Below, piece by piece: positions 34,607-42,451 of a DNA stretch of 64,000 bases. Origin of the DNA: an uncultured Clostridia bacterium (GTDB lineage Bacteria; Bacillota; Clostridia; Oscillospirales; CAG-272); the NCBI GenBank assembly GCA_946407735.1, contig CAMJPL010000001.1:1-64000 (forward strand), given 5' to 3'. The notes under the pieces were generated by a model. It ran no database searches, was not told where the DNA came from, and saw nothing but the letters and a program-made list of their open reading frames with translations. Positions within the stretch are counted from its first letter, which is position 1; each line of letters begins with the position of its first letter. The translations under genes were made by a program, and so were the position numbers.

Positions 34607-35060
34607 ACGTGGGATGAACTAATTCGTTTCATAATACACGCGAAACGCTGGGAAAACGCTTCGCGTTTTCGGTGGGTCTCGTCGTATATCTGGATTAAAA
34701 AATCAGCACAGTATTTATACTGTGCTGATTTTTTGGTGCGGATAGAGGGACTTAGAACCCCGCGTTTCGCCTGAGATGAACTCATTCGTTTCTAAACTCA
34801 GGGCGAAACGCACGGAAAACGCTACGCGTTTTCCCGGGTTCTCGCCGTGAAATCGGTATAAAAAAATACATATCGCACAAGTGCGATATGTATTTTTTGG
34901 TGCGGATAGAGGGACTCAGAACCCCGCGTTTCGCCTGAGATGAACTCATTCGTTTCCAAACTCAGGGCGAAACGCTCGAAAACGCTTCGCGTTTTCAGTG
35001 GATTTTCGTCGTATATCTTGATTAAAAAATCAGCACAGTATAAATACTGTGCTGATTTTT
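34607..35060 (-). repeat. Tandem ~164-bp repeats containing tRNA-Leu 3' ends and terminators
   Basis: Downstream of the tRNA-Leu gene the last 20 nt of the tRNA, including CCA (plus strand TGGTGCGGATAGAGGGACT), recur at 34734 and 34898, spaced 164 and 163 bp from each other and from the real gene at 35061. Each is preceded on the plus strand by a long perfect hairpin ending in T6 (34697-34734 and 34861-34898; 35024-35061 next to the gene) and followed by a GCGTTTCGCCTGAG-type palindrome. The leftmost unit (34607-34733) is partial. Two of the three hairpins are nearly identical (AATCAGCACAGTA stem); the middle one has a different stem. Confidence 0.88.
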
Positions 35061-35146
35061 TGGTGCGGATAGAGGGACTCGAACCCACATGACTGTTCAT
35101 CACTGGTACCTGAAACCAGCGCGTCTACCAGTTCCGCCATATCCGC
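35061..35146 (-). tRNA. tRNA-Leu (anticodon CAG)
   Basis: The minus strand folds as an 86-nt class II tRNA with CCA encoded: acceptor GCGGATA/TATCCGC, D-arm with AACTGGTAGACGC, anticodon stem CTGGT/ACCAG around loop TTCAGGT (CAG), a long variable arm, and T-loop TTCGAGT. The T-stem has one T/T mismatch. A terminator hairpin with T6 follows directly (35024-35061). Confidence 0.95.
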
Positions 35147-35176
35147 GTATCGCCGGGATTTCCCGCGGCGATAGTT

Positions 35177-35205
35177 ATTATATCACAATTCGGCGGCTTT
35201 GTAAA
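35177..35205 (-). promoter_or_regulatory. Promoter of tRNA-Leu
   Basis: On the minus strand TTTACA (35205-35200), 17-nt spacer, TATAAT (35182-35177), 30 nt before the tRNA 5' end. Confidence 0.75.
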
Positions 35206-35266
35206 GGGCTGACGGCAAAATTTTAAATATAATTCATAATCGAAGCCGGAGCCCGGCTGCGCGGCG

Positions 35267-36079
35267 TCAGAACTCCACCGAGAGCCCGTCGTAGGAGACG
35301 ATGAACTCATCGCCGAGCATTTCGACGAGATCGTCGTAGGTCGTCTTGCCGTTGTGGCTGAAATGGTTTACGCAGAACTTCGTATCGCCGTCGGCGGCGC
35401 CCATCTCCTTCAGCCGGTCGCGGACGCGCCTGTCAGCGTCGATGCCCATATGACCGCGGTCCCACGGAAGGGTGCAGTTGGTGCAGTCGAGCGAGACGAA
35501 ATCGAATCTCAGCCCGCTTTTTCCGATGTAATCCCATGTATCGTCTAGAAGATACCCGGTGTCGTGAGCGTAGAGCAGGGCCTTGCCGTCCTTTTCGATG
35601 ACGTAGATCCTCGTCCCGGCGCTCTGATCGTGGTCTGCCGGAAGGGCGGTGACGGTATACCCGCCGACGTCGGTCGGCGTCATCATCGGAAGCCCGGAAA
35701 AAGCCACTCTGCTTCCGCCTCTGCCCTGGATCAGTTCTCCGACCTTCTCGTCGCCCCATATCGTGAGGGTCTCGCAGCCCTCGGGCAGATTGTGCGCGAT
35801 GCCCTCGCTGCGGCACCAGAGCTCGGCGGGGTAGTAATGGTCGCTGTGCGTGTGCGTGACGATGAGGTTCGGTATCGCCGACATGTCGAGGCCGTAATTC
35901 AGCACATGAAGATATGTGTCGGCCGGCATGTCTATCAGCAGGCGGTCGTCGACGCACGCCTGTGAACGGGTGCGGATATTCCGCCCTCCGGCGGCTCTCG
36001 CTCTCTCGCAGGCGTCGCAGCGGCAGAAGACGCCCGGCCACGCTTCGGCGGCGGCTGTTCCGTAGTATGTGATTTTCAT
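35267..36079 (-). CDS. MBL-fold metallohydrolase, PhnP-like
   Basis: 270 residues. The N-terminus (MKITYYGTAAAEAWPGVFCRC, then CDACERARAAGG) is the PhnP-type opening with paired cysteines, and the metal-binding motif THTHSDHYYP follows near residue 77. Later His/Asp ligands appear in ALPADHDQ, AHDTGY and CVNHFSHNG. PhnP-type enzymes are cytosolic phosphodiesterases acting on cyclic ribose phosphates and related compounds; no other phosphonate genes are nearby, so the substrate is unknown. ATG 36079 has AAGGAG upstream, and a consensus-like promoter lies at 36110-36138. Confidence 0.87.
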   Translation of the reverse strand: MKITYYGTAAAEAWPGVFCRCDACERARAAGGRNIRTRSQACVDDRLLIDMPADTYLHVLNYGLDMSAIPNLIVTHTHSDHYYPAELWCRSEGIAHNLPEGCETLTIWGDEKVGELIQGRGGSRVAFSGLPMMTPTDVGGYTVTALPADHDQSAGTRIYVIEKDGKALLYAHDTGYLLDDTWDYIGKSGLRFDFVSLDCTNCTLPWDRGHMGIDADRRVRDRLKEMGAADGDTKFCVNHFSHNGKTTYDDLVEMLGDEFIVSYDGLSVEF

Positions 36080-36109
36080 AGCGGTCTGTCTCCTTTTTCT
36101 GATGACATC

Positions 36110-36138
36110 ATTATACCACGATAAGACGCCGGATTCAA
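36110..36138 (-). promoter_or_regulatory. Promoter of the MBL-fold hydrolase gene
   Basis: Minus strand TTGAAT (36138-36133), 17-nt spacer, TATAAT (36115-36110). Confidence 0.75.
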
Positions 36139-36240
36139 GCCAAAGCGGGAAAATATCGCCGAAAATCGGATCAGAGCCCCGTTTTTGCGTCGGCGCTATT
36201 GACTAAAGCGAAAAATAATGCTAAAATAATAAGGGAAAGA

Positions 36241-36268
36241 AAAGCGGAGGCTTTTCAGCCTCCGCTTT
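36241..36268 (-). terminator. Terminator of hsp20
   Basis: A perfect 11-bp stem AAAGCGGAGGC/GCCTCCGCTTT with a 6-nt loop, 14 nt past the hsp20 stop. Read on the minus strand the stem runs into a T-rich stretch (TTTCTTTCCCTT). Confidence 0.75.
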
Positions 36269-36281
36269 CCGCTCATGCGAT

Positions 36282-36719
36282 TCAGTTGATTTCGATGCTG
36301 GTCGAAGTCGGCTTGGTCTCGTCCTTCTTCGGAAGGGTCAGAGCCAGAACGCCGTCCTTGTACTCGGCCTTGATGCCGTCGGTGTTGACGCTCGACACGT
36401 CGAAGCTGCGGCTGAAGCTGCCGTAGCTGCGCTCGCGGCGGATGTAGCCGTTTTCCTTCTTTTCCTCATTCGATGAGTTCCTCTCGGCGGTGATGGTCAT
36501 GTAGCCGTCCTCGACGCTGACCTTGATGTTTTCCTTTTCAAAGCCGGGGAGCTCCGCTTCGAGCAGGTAGTGGTCGCCTTCATCCTTTATATCGGTCTTG
36601 AAGGCCTTCTCCTGATCGCCGAAGAACTCGCGCTCAAAGTGCTGCATGTCTCTCCACGGATCGAAGCCGCCGAAGTTTCTGATATCGTTTCTGCGAGTGA
36701 AGGGTGTAAGTTCGAACAT
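36282..36719 (-). CDS. Small heat shock protein (Hsp20/alpha-crystallin)
   Basis: 145 residues with an N-terminal arm (FGGFDPWRDMQHFEREFFG) and an alpha-crystallin domain (about 38-135): YLLEAELPGFEKENIKVSVE, YIRRERSYGSFSRSF and the GVLALTLPKK strand, ending in an I-x-I-type tail (SIEIN). These ATP-independent chaperones form oligomers in the cytosol and hold unfolding proteins. ATG 36719 follows a GGAGG Shine-Dalgarno. A TATAAT lies at 36836-36831 on the minus strand with a poor -35, and a CIRCE-like dyad lies 168 bp upstream of the start, which could place the gene under HrcA control. Confidence 0.93.
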   Translation of the reverse strand: MFELTPFTRRNDIRNFGGFDPWRDMQHFEREFFGDQEKAFKTDIKDEGDHYLLEAELPGFEKENIKVSVEDGYMTITAERNSSNEEKKENGYIRRERSYGSFSRSFDVSSVNTDGIKAEYKDGVLALTLPKKDETKPTSTSIEIN

Positions 36720-36886
36720 AATAAATACCTCCGTCTATTGAATCTGTTGTTTTCATATTCATCAAAGGCCGTCCTGATCTTTGACTGTTGCTGTCTTTGA
36801 TCTTGACTTTCTTTAACCTTTGTGACTATTATTATACTCCCGGAATGTTAAACAGTAATGTTGTTTTTATTAAATATCTGTTAAAT

Positions 36887-36913
36887 ATAGCACTCGAAGC
36901 GGAGGAGTGCTGA
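36887..36913. promoter_or_regulatory. CIRCE-like dyad (candidate HrcA operator)
   Basis: ATAGCACTC, 9-nt spacer, GAGTGCTGA; it matches the HrcA/CIRCE consensus TTAGCACTC-N9-GAGTGCTAA at 16 of 18 positions, with the spacer length exact. The spacer and right arm include the GGAGGAG ribosome-binding site of the CAP-domain gene at 36916, while hsp20 diverges on the other side. Confidence 0.7.
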
Positions 36914-36915
36914 AA

Positions 36916-38211
36916 ATGATGAGAAAAATATCTGTCCTGCTTATCGCCTGCCTTATCCTGGCGATACTTTCGCCTGCCGTCTGCGCCGATGACGGCGGCT
37001 CCGGCTCCGGCTCCGGCTCCGAGCTTACGCTGCTCGTGAACGGCGAGGTCCTGAAAACGGATTCGCCGCCGGTCATCATAAACGACCGCGTCTTCCTGCC
37101 GCTGAGAGCCGTCACCGAGGCCTTCGGCGCGACCGTGGAGTGGAACGAGGCCGAGCGTCAGGTGACCGTCGTCTATATGACGTACACCCTGCGGCTCACG
37201 GTGGGAAGCGAGACGGCGACGCTGGTGTCGGGCGGGATCACCTCCCGTCTGCGCTTCGACGCGCCGGCGCAGATCATCTACGACCGCACCTATGTGCCGC
37301 TCAGGGCGGTAGGCGAGGCGTTCGACGCCGATGTCAGCTGGGACGGCGGCACCCGAACCGTGAACGTCACCCTTTCGGAGAGCGTCGCGCTGACGGTCGG
37401 GGATAAACGCGTCGTCTGCGGCATGACCGAATCCGAGCTTCTTCTGGCACTCGGACAGCCCGACCGCCAGGCCGTCGGCGCCGAGGGGCTGGTATGGTAC
37501 AGCTATAACGGGGAGTTCGGCTATATCGCCGCCGCCGTGGACGGCGGCAGGGTGGCGGGATTCATGACCGACGCCGCCGGATTCTCGCTGTCGAACGGCG
37601 TCAAATGCGGTGAGCCGTTCACGAACAACGGTCAGACCGTCATAGCCGACGACAGGTCCCCCACCGTTCCCGCCGTCAGCGGTTCCGGAATGGTCTATAC
37701 CGACGCGGCGAGAAGCTACACGATGACGGTATACCGCGACGAGATCGATTCGGGAGCCGTCTGGGCGGTCAGGGTGATGCTCGGCGGCAGGACTAAGGCT
37801 GTCGACACATCATCGACAGCCTACTGCTCGGAGCAGTCGCGGGAGATATTCGATCTTCTGAACGGCTGGCGCCGTGCGAGAGGTCTCGAGCCCTACGCGT
37901 GGGAGAGCGCCGCCGCCGAATGTGCCTATCTTCACAGCGACGACATGTCGAGAAACAACTACTATGACCACGTCTCCCCCGACGGCAGGACCGTCGCCGA
38001 GCGTTATTTCGGTGACATGTTCGTCTCGCTCGATGAGAATATGCTGTTCACCTCCGGCGCTCCCGACGCGCTGTCTATGCTCGGCAGCTGGATCAACTCC
38101 CGTGCGCAGAGGAAGAACCTCGAGAGCGAGGTGTATAAGTACACCGGGATAGGCATCGCCGTCGGATCGTCGACCTACGCGACGCAGGTGTTCGTCGCGC
38201 ACGGCGAGTGA
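36916..38211 (+). CDS. Secreted CAP-domain protein with copper-amine-oxidase N-like repeats
   Basis: 431 residues. Signal peptide MMRKISVLLIACLILAIL with cleavage near ICA/VCADD (about residue 24), a GSGSGSGS stretch from a perfect GGCTCC hexanucleotide repeat, then two copper-amine-oxidase-N-like modules (INDRVFLPLRAVTEAFGATV and IYDRTYVPLRAVGEAFDADV) of the type common in clostridial secreted proteins. The C-terminal CAP/SCP domain (about 300-430) has SREIFDLLNGWRRARGL, YLHSDDMSRNNYYDHVSP and TGIGIAVGSSTYATQVFV. Probably extracellular and wall-associated; biochemical role unknown, as for most bacterial CAP proteins. I chose ATG 36916 over the GTG at 36907 because GGAGGAG lies at 901-907 of this stretch, giving normal spacing. 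A CIRCE-like dyad overlaps this ribosome-binding site. Confidence 0.87.
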   Translation: MMRKISVLLIACLILAILSPAVCADDGGSGSGSGSELTLLVNGEVLKTDSPPVIINDRVFLPLRAVTEAFGATVEWNEAERQVTVVYMTYTLRLTVGSETATLVSGGITSRLRFDAPAQIIYDRTYVPLRAVGEAFDADVSWDGGTRTVNVTLSESVALTVGDKRVVCGMTESELLLALGQPDRQAVGAEGLVWYSYNGEFGYIAAAVDGGRVAGFMTDAAGFSLSNGVKCGEPFTNNGQTVIADDRSPTVPAVSGSGMVYTDAARSYTMTVYRDEIDSGAVWAVRVMLGGRTKAVDTSSTAYCSEQSREIFDLLNGWRRARGLEPYAWESAAAECAYLHSDDMSRNNYYDHVSPDGRTVAERYFGDMFVSLDENMLFTSGAPDALSMLGSWINSRAQRKNLESEVYKYTGIGIAVGSSTYATQVFVAHGE

Positions 38212-38238
38212 TGGTGAAACGGATGAGATGATGATGAA

Positions 38239-38739
38239 ATGATCAAGATAAGATCTTACACGTCCGGCGACGCCGGCACGGTGATATCGTGGTGCCGCGA
38301 TGAGACGGAGTTTTATCTCTGGACAGCCGGAGTGCTGGGCGATTGGCCGCTTACCGCGGAGAAATTCACCTTCGTCGAATCGCTTATACCGTTTATCGCG
38401 TTCGATGAAAGCGGGCCTTTCGGCTTTTTCACGCTCAGGGATCCGGGCAAAGCGCCGGGCGAGCTCCGTATAGGCTTCGTGATAGTCGATCCGAAAAGAC
38501 GCGGCGCCGGGCTCGGCAGCGGGATGCTGCGCCTCGGGATCGAGCGCGCCTTCGGCTGCATGGGAGCGGAAAGGGTGACGCTCGGAGTGTTTGAAAGCAA
38601 CGCCGCTGCCCTTCGCTGCTACAAGGCGGCGGGATTCCGCATGGCGGAGAATGAACCCCCGGAGTATTATTCCATACATGGCCGTGTATTGAAGTGCGTA
38701 GGGCTCGCGGCTGAAAAGATGAGAAATACCGGAGAATGA
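38239..38739 (+). CDS. GNAT-family N-acetyltransferase
   Basis: 166 residues with a GNAT fold: MIKIRSYTSGDAGTVISWC at the start, GELRIGFVIVDPKRRGAGLG (acetyl-CoA loop RRGAGLGSGM), and the C-terminal ESNAAALRCYKAAGFRMAE typical of RimJ/RimL-type members. It may acetylate a protein N-terminus or a small amine; substrate unknown. It overlaps the sulfatase start by 4 nt (ATGA), so it is co-transcribed with the sulfatase gene. Confidence 0.87.
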   Translation: MIKIRSYTSGDAGTVISWCRDETEFYLWTAGVLGDWPLTAEKFTFVESLIPFIAFDESGPFGFFTLRDPGKAPGELRIGFVIVDPKRRGAGLGSGMLRLGIERAFGCMGAERVTLGVFESNAAALRCYKAAGFRMAENEPPEYYSIHGRVLKCVGLAAEKMRNTGE

Positions 38740-40184
38740 AAATGCAGGACAGACCGAATATACTGATACTCATGGCCGACGAGTTCCGCGGCGACTGCCT
38801 CGGCTACGCCGGGCATCCCGACGTGAAGACGCCGTATCTCGACTCGCTCGCGCAGGGCGGGGTGTATTTCCCGAACGCGTACAGCTCATGCCCGACCTGC
38901 GTCCCGGCGAGAGCCGTGTTCCACACCGGGCTTACGCCGGAGCACTGCGGCAGGGTCGGATATCAGGACGGCGTGCCGTGGAATTACGGACGCACGATAG
39001 GCTCCGAGCTGACGAAGCTCGGATATCAGACGATCAACGTCGGCAAGATGCACGTCGCGCCGCTGAGGAACAATCTCGGCTTCGAGAGCGTCGAGCTCTG
39101 CGACGGCTACATGCATTACTGGAGGCGTCCCGAGACGCCGTACCACGAAGATCAGCGGATCGCCGACGATTATTACTGGTGGCTGAAAAACGAGAAGGGG
39201 ATAGCCGCCGACGTCTCCGACACCGGTCTCGACTGCAACGCCTGGCCGGCAAGACCGTGGATATACGACGAGATGAGTCATCCGACCAACTGGGTGACGA
39301 CTCGCTCGCTCGACTTCCTGCGCCGCCGCGACAGACGGCGTCCCTTCCTTCTCTGCGCATCTTATGTCCGCCCGCACGCGCCGTATGACGCGCCGCAGAG
39401 GTATTTCGACATCTACGGATCGAAGCGGCTTTCACCGCCTCACTACGGCGACTGGGACGACGAGAGGATCACGCGCGAGGAGGGACGGACCTTCAACTCG
39501 TCGGCGGCTCCCGCCGATCCCGAGCTCGTCACGCAGATGCGGGAGGGCTACTACTCCTGCATTAGCCATCTCGACCATCAGATAGGCCGCATCATAATCG
39601 AGCTGATCGAGCAGCGGCTTTACGACGACACCGTGATAATCTTCGTCTCGGATCACGGCGATATGCTCGGGGACCACCGCATGGTGAGAAAATCGCTGCC
39701 GTACGAGGGCTCGGCGCGTATCCCGCTGATAGTGTCGGGCGGACGGAGATTCACAGGCGGCCCGAGGACAGACGACCGCGTCGCCGGGCTCGAGGATATC
39801 CTTCCGACGCTGCTGACGCTTTCCGGCGGCGATCCGTCGGGGCTCGACGGGCTCGATCTTCTCGGCGGCGGGAAAAGGGAATATCTCCACGGCGAGCACG
39901 TCTTTGAATGGCGGAGGATGTCGAATCACTATATCGTCACCGGCAGAGACAAGTACATTTGGTTTGCCGAGACCGGAAGGGAACAGTATTTCGACCTCTC
40001 ATCCGACAGGAATGAGACGCATGAGGCGTCGGCGGACGCTCCCGGACGCGTCGCCGAGCTGCGTGAGATACTGAAAAAAGAGCTCGCCGGCCGCCCTGAG
40101 GGCTTCGTCGAGGACGGAAAGCTCGTCCCGAGGCCGGGAAAGCTCCATGCCATGCTTGACAACGCGGCAGACAGCTGCTGCTGA
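38736..40184 (+). CDS. Sulfatase (arylsulfatase A-type, Cys-type active site)
   Basis: 482 residues of the sulfatase/alkaline-phosphatase superfamily. The N-terminal metal-binding RPNILILMADEFRGD (Asp14-16 region) is followed by the maturation motif CVPAR with Cys55, which must be converted to formylglycine, and later by FVSDHGDMLGDH with metal ligands. The C-terminal part (REQYFDLSSDRNE) is typical of S1-family members. No signal peptide, so it should act in the cytosol on imported sulfated sugars or esters. Its maturase (radical-SAM anSME or FGE) is not in this window. It is followed 26 nt later by a GH78 rhamnosidase, which suggests joint action on a sulfated or rhamnose-containing plant glycan. 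Confidence 0.9.
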   Translation: MKMQDRPNILILMADEFRGDCLGYAGHPDVKTPYLDSLAQGGVYFPNAYSSCPTCVPARAVFHTGLTPEHCGRVGYQDGVPWNYGRTIGSELTKLGYQTINVGKMHVAPLRNNLGFESVELCDGYMHYWRRPETPYHEDQRIADDYYWWLKNEKGIAADVSDTGLDCNAWPARPWIYDEMSHPTNWVTTRSLDFLRRRDRRRPFLLCASYVRPHAPYDAPQRYFDIYGSKRLSPPHYGDWDDERITREEGRTFNSSAAPADPELVTQMREGYYSCISHLDHQIGRIIIELIEQRLYDDTVIIFVSDHGDMLGDHRMVRKSLPYEGSARIPLIVSGGRRFTGGPRTDDRVAGLEDILPTLLTLSGGDPSGLDGLDLLGGGKREYLHGEHVFEWRRMSNHYIVTGRDKYIWFAETGREQYFDLSSDRNETHEASADAPGRVAELREILKKELAGRPEGFVEDGKLVPRPGKLHAMLDNAADSCC

Positions 40185-40210
40185 CGATCTAAAGAAAGGA
40201 ATTAAACGAT

Positions 40211-42400
40211 ATGTTCGATATAAGCGCCAGATGGATATGGCACGGCGGCGAGGCTCTGCCTAACGAATACCTTATCTTCCCCGTCCGGTTCGACGGCGTG
40301 AAGGGGAAAAAATACGAGCTTACGATAAGCGTCGACTCGCAGTACGCCGTATATCTGAACGGCGAATTCGCCGATTGGGGGCAGTGGGGCGATTTCCCGG
40401 ACTACAAGACCTACGACACGATAGATCTCACCGATAAGGTGAAGGACGGCGAAAATCTTCTCGAGATAGAGGCGACGTGGTACGGCGCCGATACCTTCAG
40501 CTACCGCAAAGAGCCCGCCGGGCTGATATTCACCCTCACCGCCGACGGCGATACCGTCGCCGTATCGGACGGGAGCTGCGTCTATGTCCGCGACGCGAGA
40601 TACATGCGCGAAGGCGTACAGTTCACGACGCCGCAGATAGGCTGGAATTTCAGATACGATTCGACGAAGCCGCTTCCCGCCGCCGAAAAGGCGGTAGAAA
40701 CAGCCAAGCCCGCCACCCTCGTGCCGAGACCGATAAAGAAGCTGACGATGAAGCCGAAGAAGCCCGCCGTCATGCTCACCCGCGGCGGCTTCATCGCAGG
40801 GAAGCCGGGGAAGAACTTCGCGTCGGAGGCGCAGAGCGCCTATCTCGGGTATCAGCGGTTCATCCCGCGCCCGACGCTGCCGTCCGGCGGCGTCACGGTG
40901 AAGGGGGAGAATGACGGCGTTTACGTCACCGTCGATCTCGGCGAGGAGTGCGCCGGACTGCTCGACATGGATTTCACGACGACGAAAGAGACGAGGGTCC
41001 TCGTCACATGGGGCGAGCATCTCGACGACTGCCGCGTCCGCTCGGATATCCGCTGCTTCTGCGACGAGTATATCGCGCATGAGGGCGAAAACAGCTTCAT
41101 ATACCCGATGCGCCGCCTCGGGCTGAGATATCTGCAGGTCTTCTTCTATTCCGGCGGCGATGATGTCGTCATCCGCTATCTCGGAGTCGACGAGACCGAC
41201 TATCCCGTCGATAACAGCGGGACGTTCGTCTGCTCGGACAACCTGCACAACCGCATAGCCGAGGTGTCGAAGCGGACGCTTCTGATGTGCATGCACGAGC
41301 ACTACGAGGACTGCCCGTGGCGCGAGCAGGCGCTGTACAATATGGACTCCCGCAATCAGATGCTGTTCGGCTACTACGCCTTCGGCGAGACCGAATTCCC
41401 GAAGGCCTCGCTCAAACTGTTCGCGCTCGGAGTGAGAGACGAGGACGGGCTGATCGACATCTGCGCCCCGTCGCGATTCCAGCGCACGATCCCGTCCTTC
41501 AACGCGATATTCCCGATGCAGGCCGCCGAATATCTGCGCCACAGCGGGGATAAGAAGTTCCTGCGCGAGATACTGCCGAAGCTGAAACAGGTCTGCGAGA
41601 CGTTCGAGGACAGGATAGACGATACCGGGCTCGTCCGCAAGTTCGAGGACGACACCCGCTACTGGGACTTCTTCGAGTGGCAGACCGGGCTCGAGGGAAA
41701 CAGCCGAAACACCGACGCCCCGGTATATTCGCTGCCGCTGAACGCCTTCTTCTCGATGGCCTGCGCCGGGATGATGTACATCTGCGATCAGATCGGCGAC
41801 GACGACGGCGCCGAGCATTTCGCCGCCCTCTGCGACGGGCTGAACGCGGTGATAAACAATAAATTCTGGGATTCCGAGAAAAACGAGTATTACACCTACA
41901 TCGTCGGCGGCGTGAGGGAGCACAAGGCCGAGCTTTCACAGGCTCTCGCCGTCTGCTGCGGCGCGGCGCAGAGAGAGCGCCTCGACGCCTGCCTCGATAT
42001 CCTCTCCCGCACCGTCGGCGGCGTCGATTCGGGGCTCGCTCCGGTGCCGCCGGACGACGACAGGATGCACCCGGTCACGATCTCGCATCTCGTTTACAAA
42101 TACGAGGCGCTGATGAAGCGCCCTGAGAGATACGGCAGACTGGTATTCGCCGATATCGCCCGCGTCTTCGGATATATGCTCTACCGTCAGGCGACGACCT
42201 TCTGGGAGACGATCGACGGCGGATACGCCTTCGGCGACGCCGGGAGCCTCTGCCACGGCTGGTCGGCGGTGCCGATATACATGTACTGGCGCTACGGAGC
42301 CGGGTACCGCATCGAGGACAGGACGATTGCTCCCGTCGACTGCGGTCTCGGAGAGATAAAAGCCGTCCCGCCGAAGGGACTCAGGGAGATGTTCGAATAA
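40211..42400 (+). CDS. GH78-family alpha-L-rhamnosidase
   Basis: 729 residues: N-terminal beta-sandwich modules (about 1-330; WIWHGGEALPNEYLIF, YAVYLNGEFADWG) followed by an (alpha/alpha)6 barrel. The acid-region motif EDCPWREQALYNMDSR (about residue 366) and the downstream FFEWQTGLEG and TTFWETIDGG (Glu near 664) match GH78 catalytic segments; LCHGWSAVP is another family marker. The enzyme releases terminal alpha-L-rhamnose by inversion. No signal peptide, so it is intracellular and probably acts on imported rhamnosides or pectin fragments. A Shine-Dalgarno AAAGGAA precedes ATG 40211. Last gene of the GNAT-sulfatase-GH78 run, ending at a bidirectional terminator. Confidence 0.88.
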   Translation: MFDISARWIWHGGEALPNEYLIFPVRFDGVKGKKYELTISVDSQYAVYLNGEFADWGQWGDFPDYKTYDTIDLTDKVKDGENLLEIEATWYGADTFSYRKEPAGLIFTLTADGDTVAVSDGSCVYVRDARYMREGVQFTTPQIGWNFRYDSTKPLPAAEKAVETAKPATLVPRPIKKLTMKPKKPAVMLTRGGFIAGKPGKNFASEAQSAYLGYQRFIPRPTLPSGGVTVKGENDGVYVTVDLGEECAGLLDMDFTTTKETRVLVTWGEHLDDCRVRSDIRCFCDEYIAHEGENSFIYPMRRLGLRYLQVFFYSGGDDVVIRYLGVDETDYPVDNSGTFVCSDNLHNRIAEVSKRTLLMCMHEHYEDCPWREQALYNMDSRNQMLFGYYAFGETEFPKASLKLFALGVRDEDGLIDICAPSRFQRTIPSFNAIFPMQAAEYLRHSGDKKFLREILPKLKQVCETFEDRIDDTGLVRKFEDDTRYWDFFEWQTGLEGNSRNTDAPVYSLPLNAFFSMACAGMMYICDQIGDDDGAEHFAALCDGLNAVINNKFWDSEKNEYYTYIVGGVREHKAELSQALAVCCGAAQRERLDACLDILSRTVGGVDSGLAPVPPDDDRMHPVTISHLVYKYEALMKRPERYGRLVFADIARVFGYMLYRQATTFWETIDGGYAFGDAGSLCHGWSAVPIYMYWRYGAGYRIEDRTIAPVDCGLGEIKAVPPKGLREMFE

Positions 42401-42405
42401 AACCA

Positions 42406-42431
42406 ACAGCCGCCGATTTTTCGGCGGCTGT
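42406..42431. terminator. Bidirectional terminator between convergent genes
   Basis: A perfect 11-bp stem ACAGCCGCCGA/TCGGCGGCTGT with a TTTT loop. T-rich sequence follows on the plus side, and the minus-strand gene ends at 42452. Confidence 0.75.
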
Positions 42432-42451
42432 CTGCTTGTTTATTTGTTTTT

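Noticed and set aside
34537-35103. Two minus-strand frames (82 and 93 codons) in the tRNA-Leu repeat array
   Set aside because: They run through tRNA 3' ends and terminator stems (KKSAQY comes from the hairpin), so they are repeat-derived and not genes.
40202-41923. 573-codon open frame antisense to the GH78 gene
   Set aside because: Shadow of a GC-rich coding region; no motif, whereas the plus strand carries GH78 catalytic segments.
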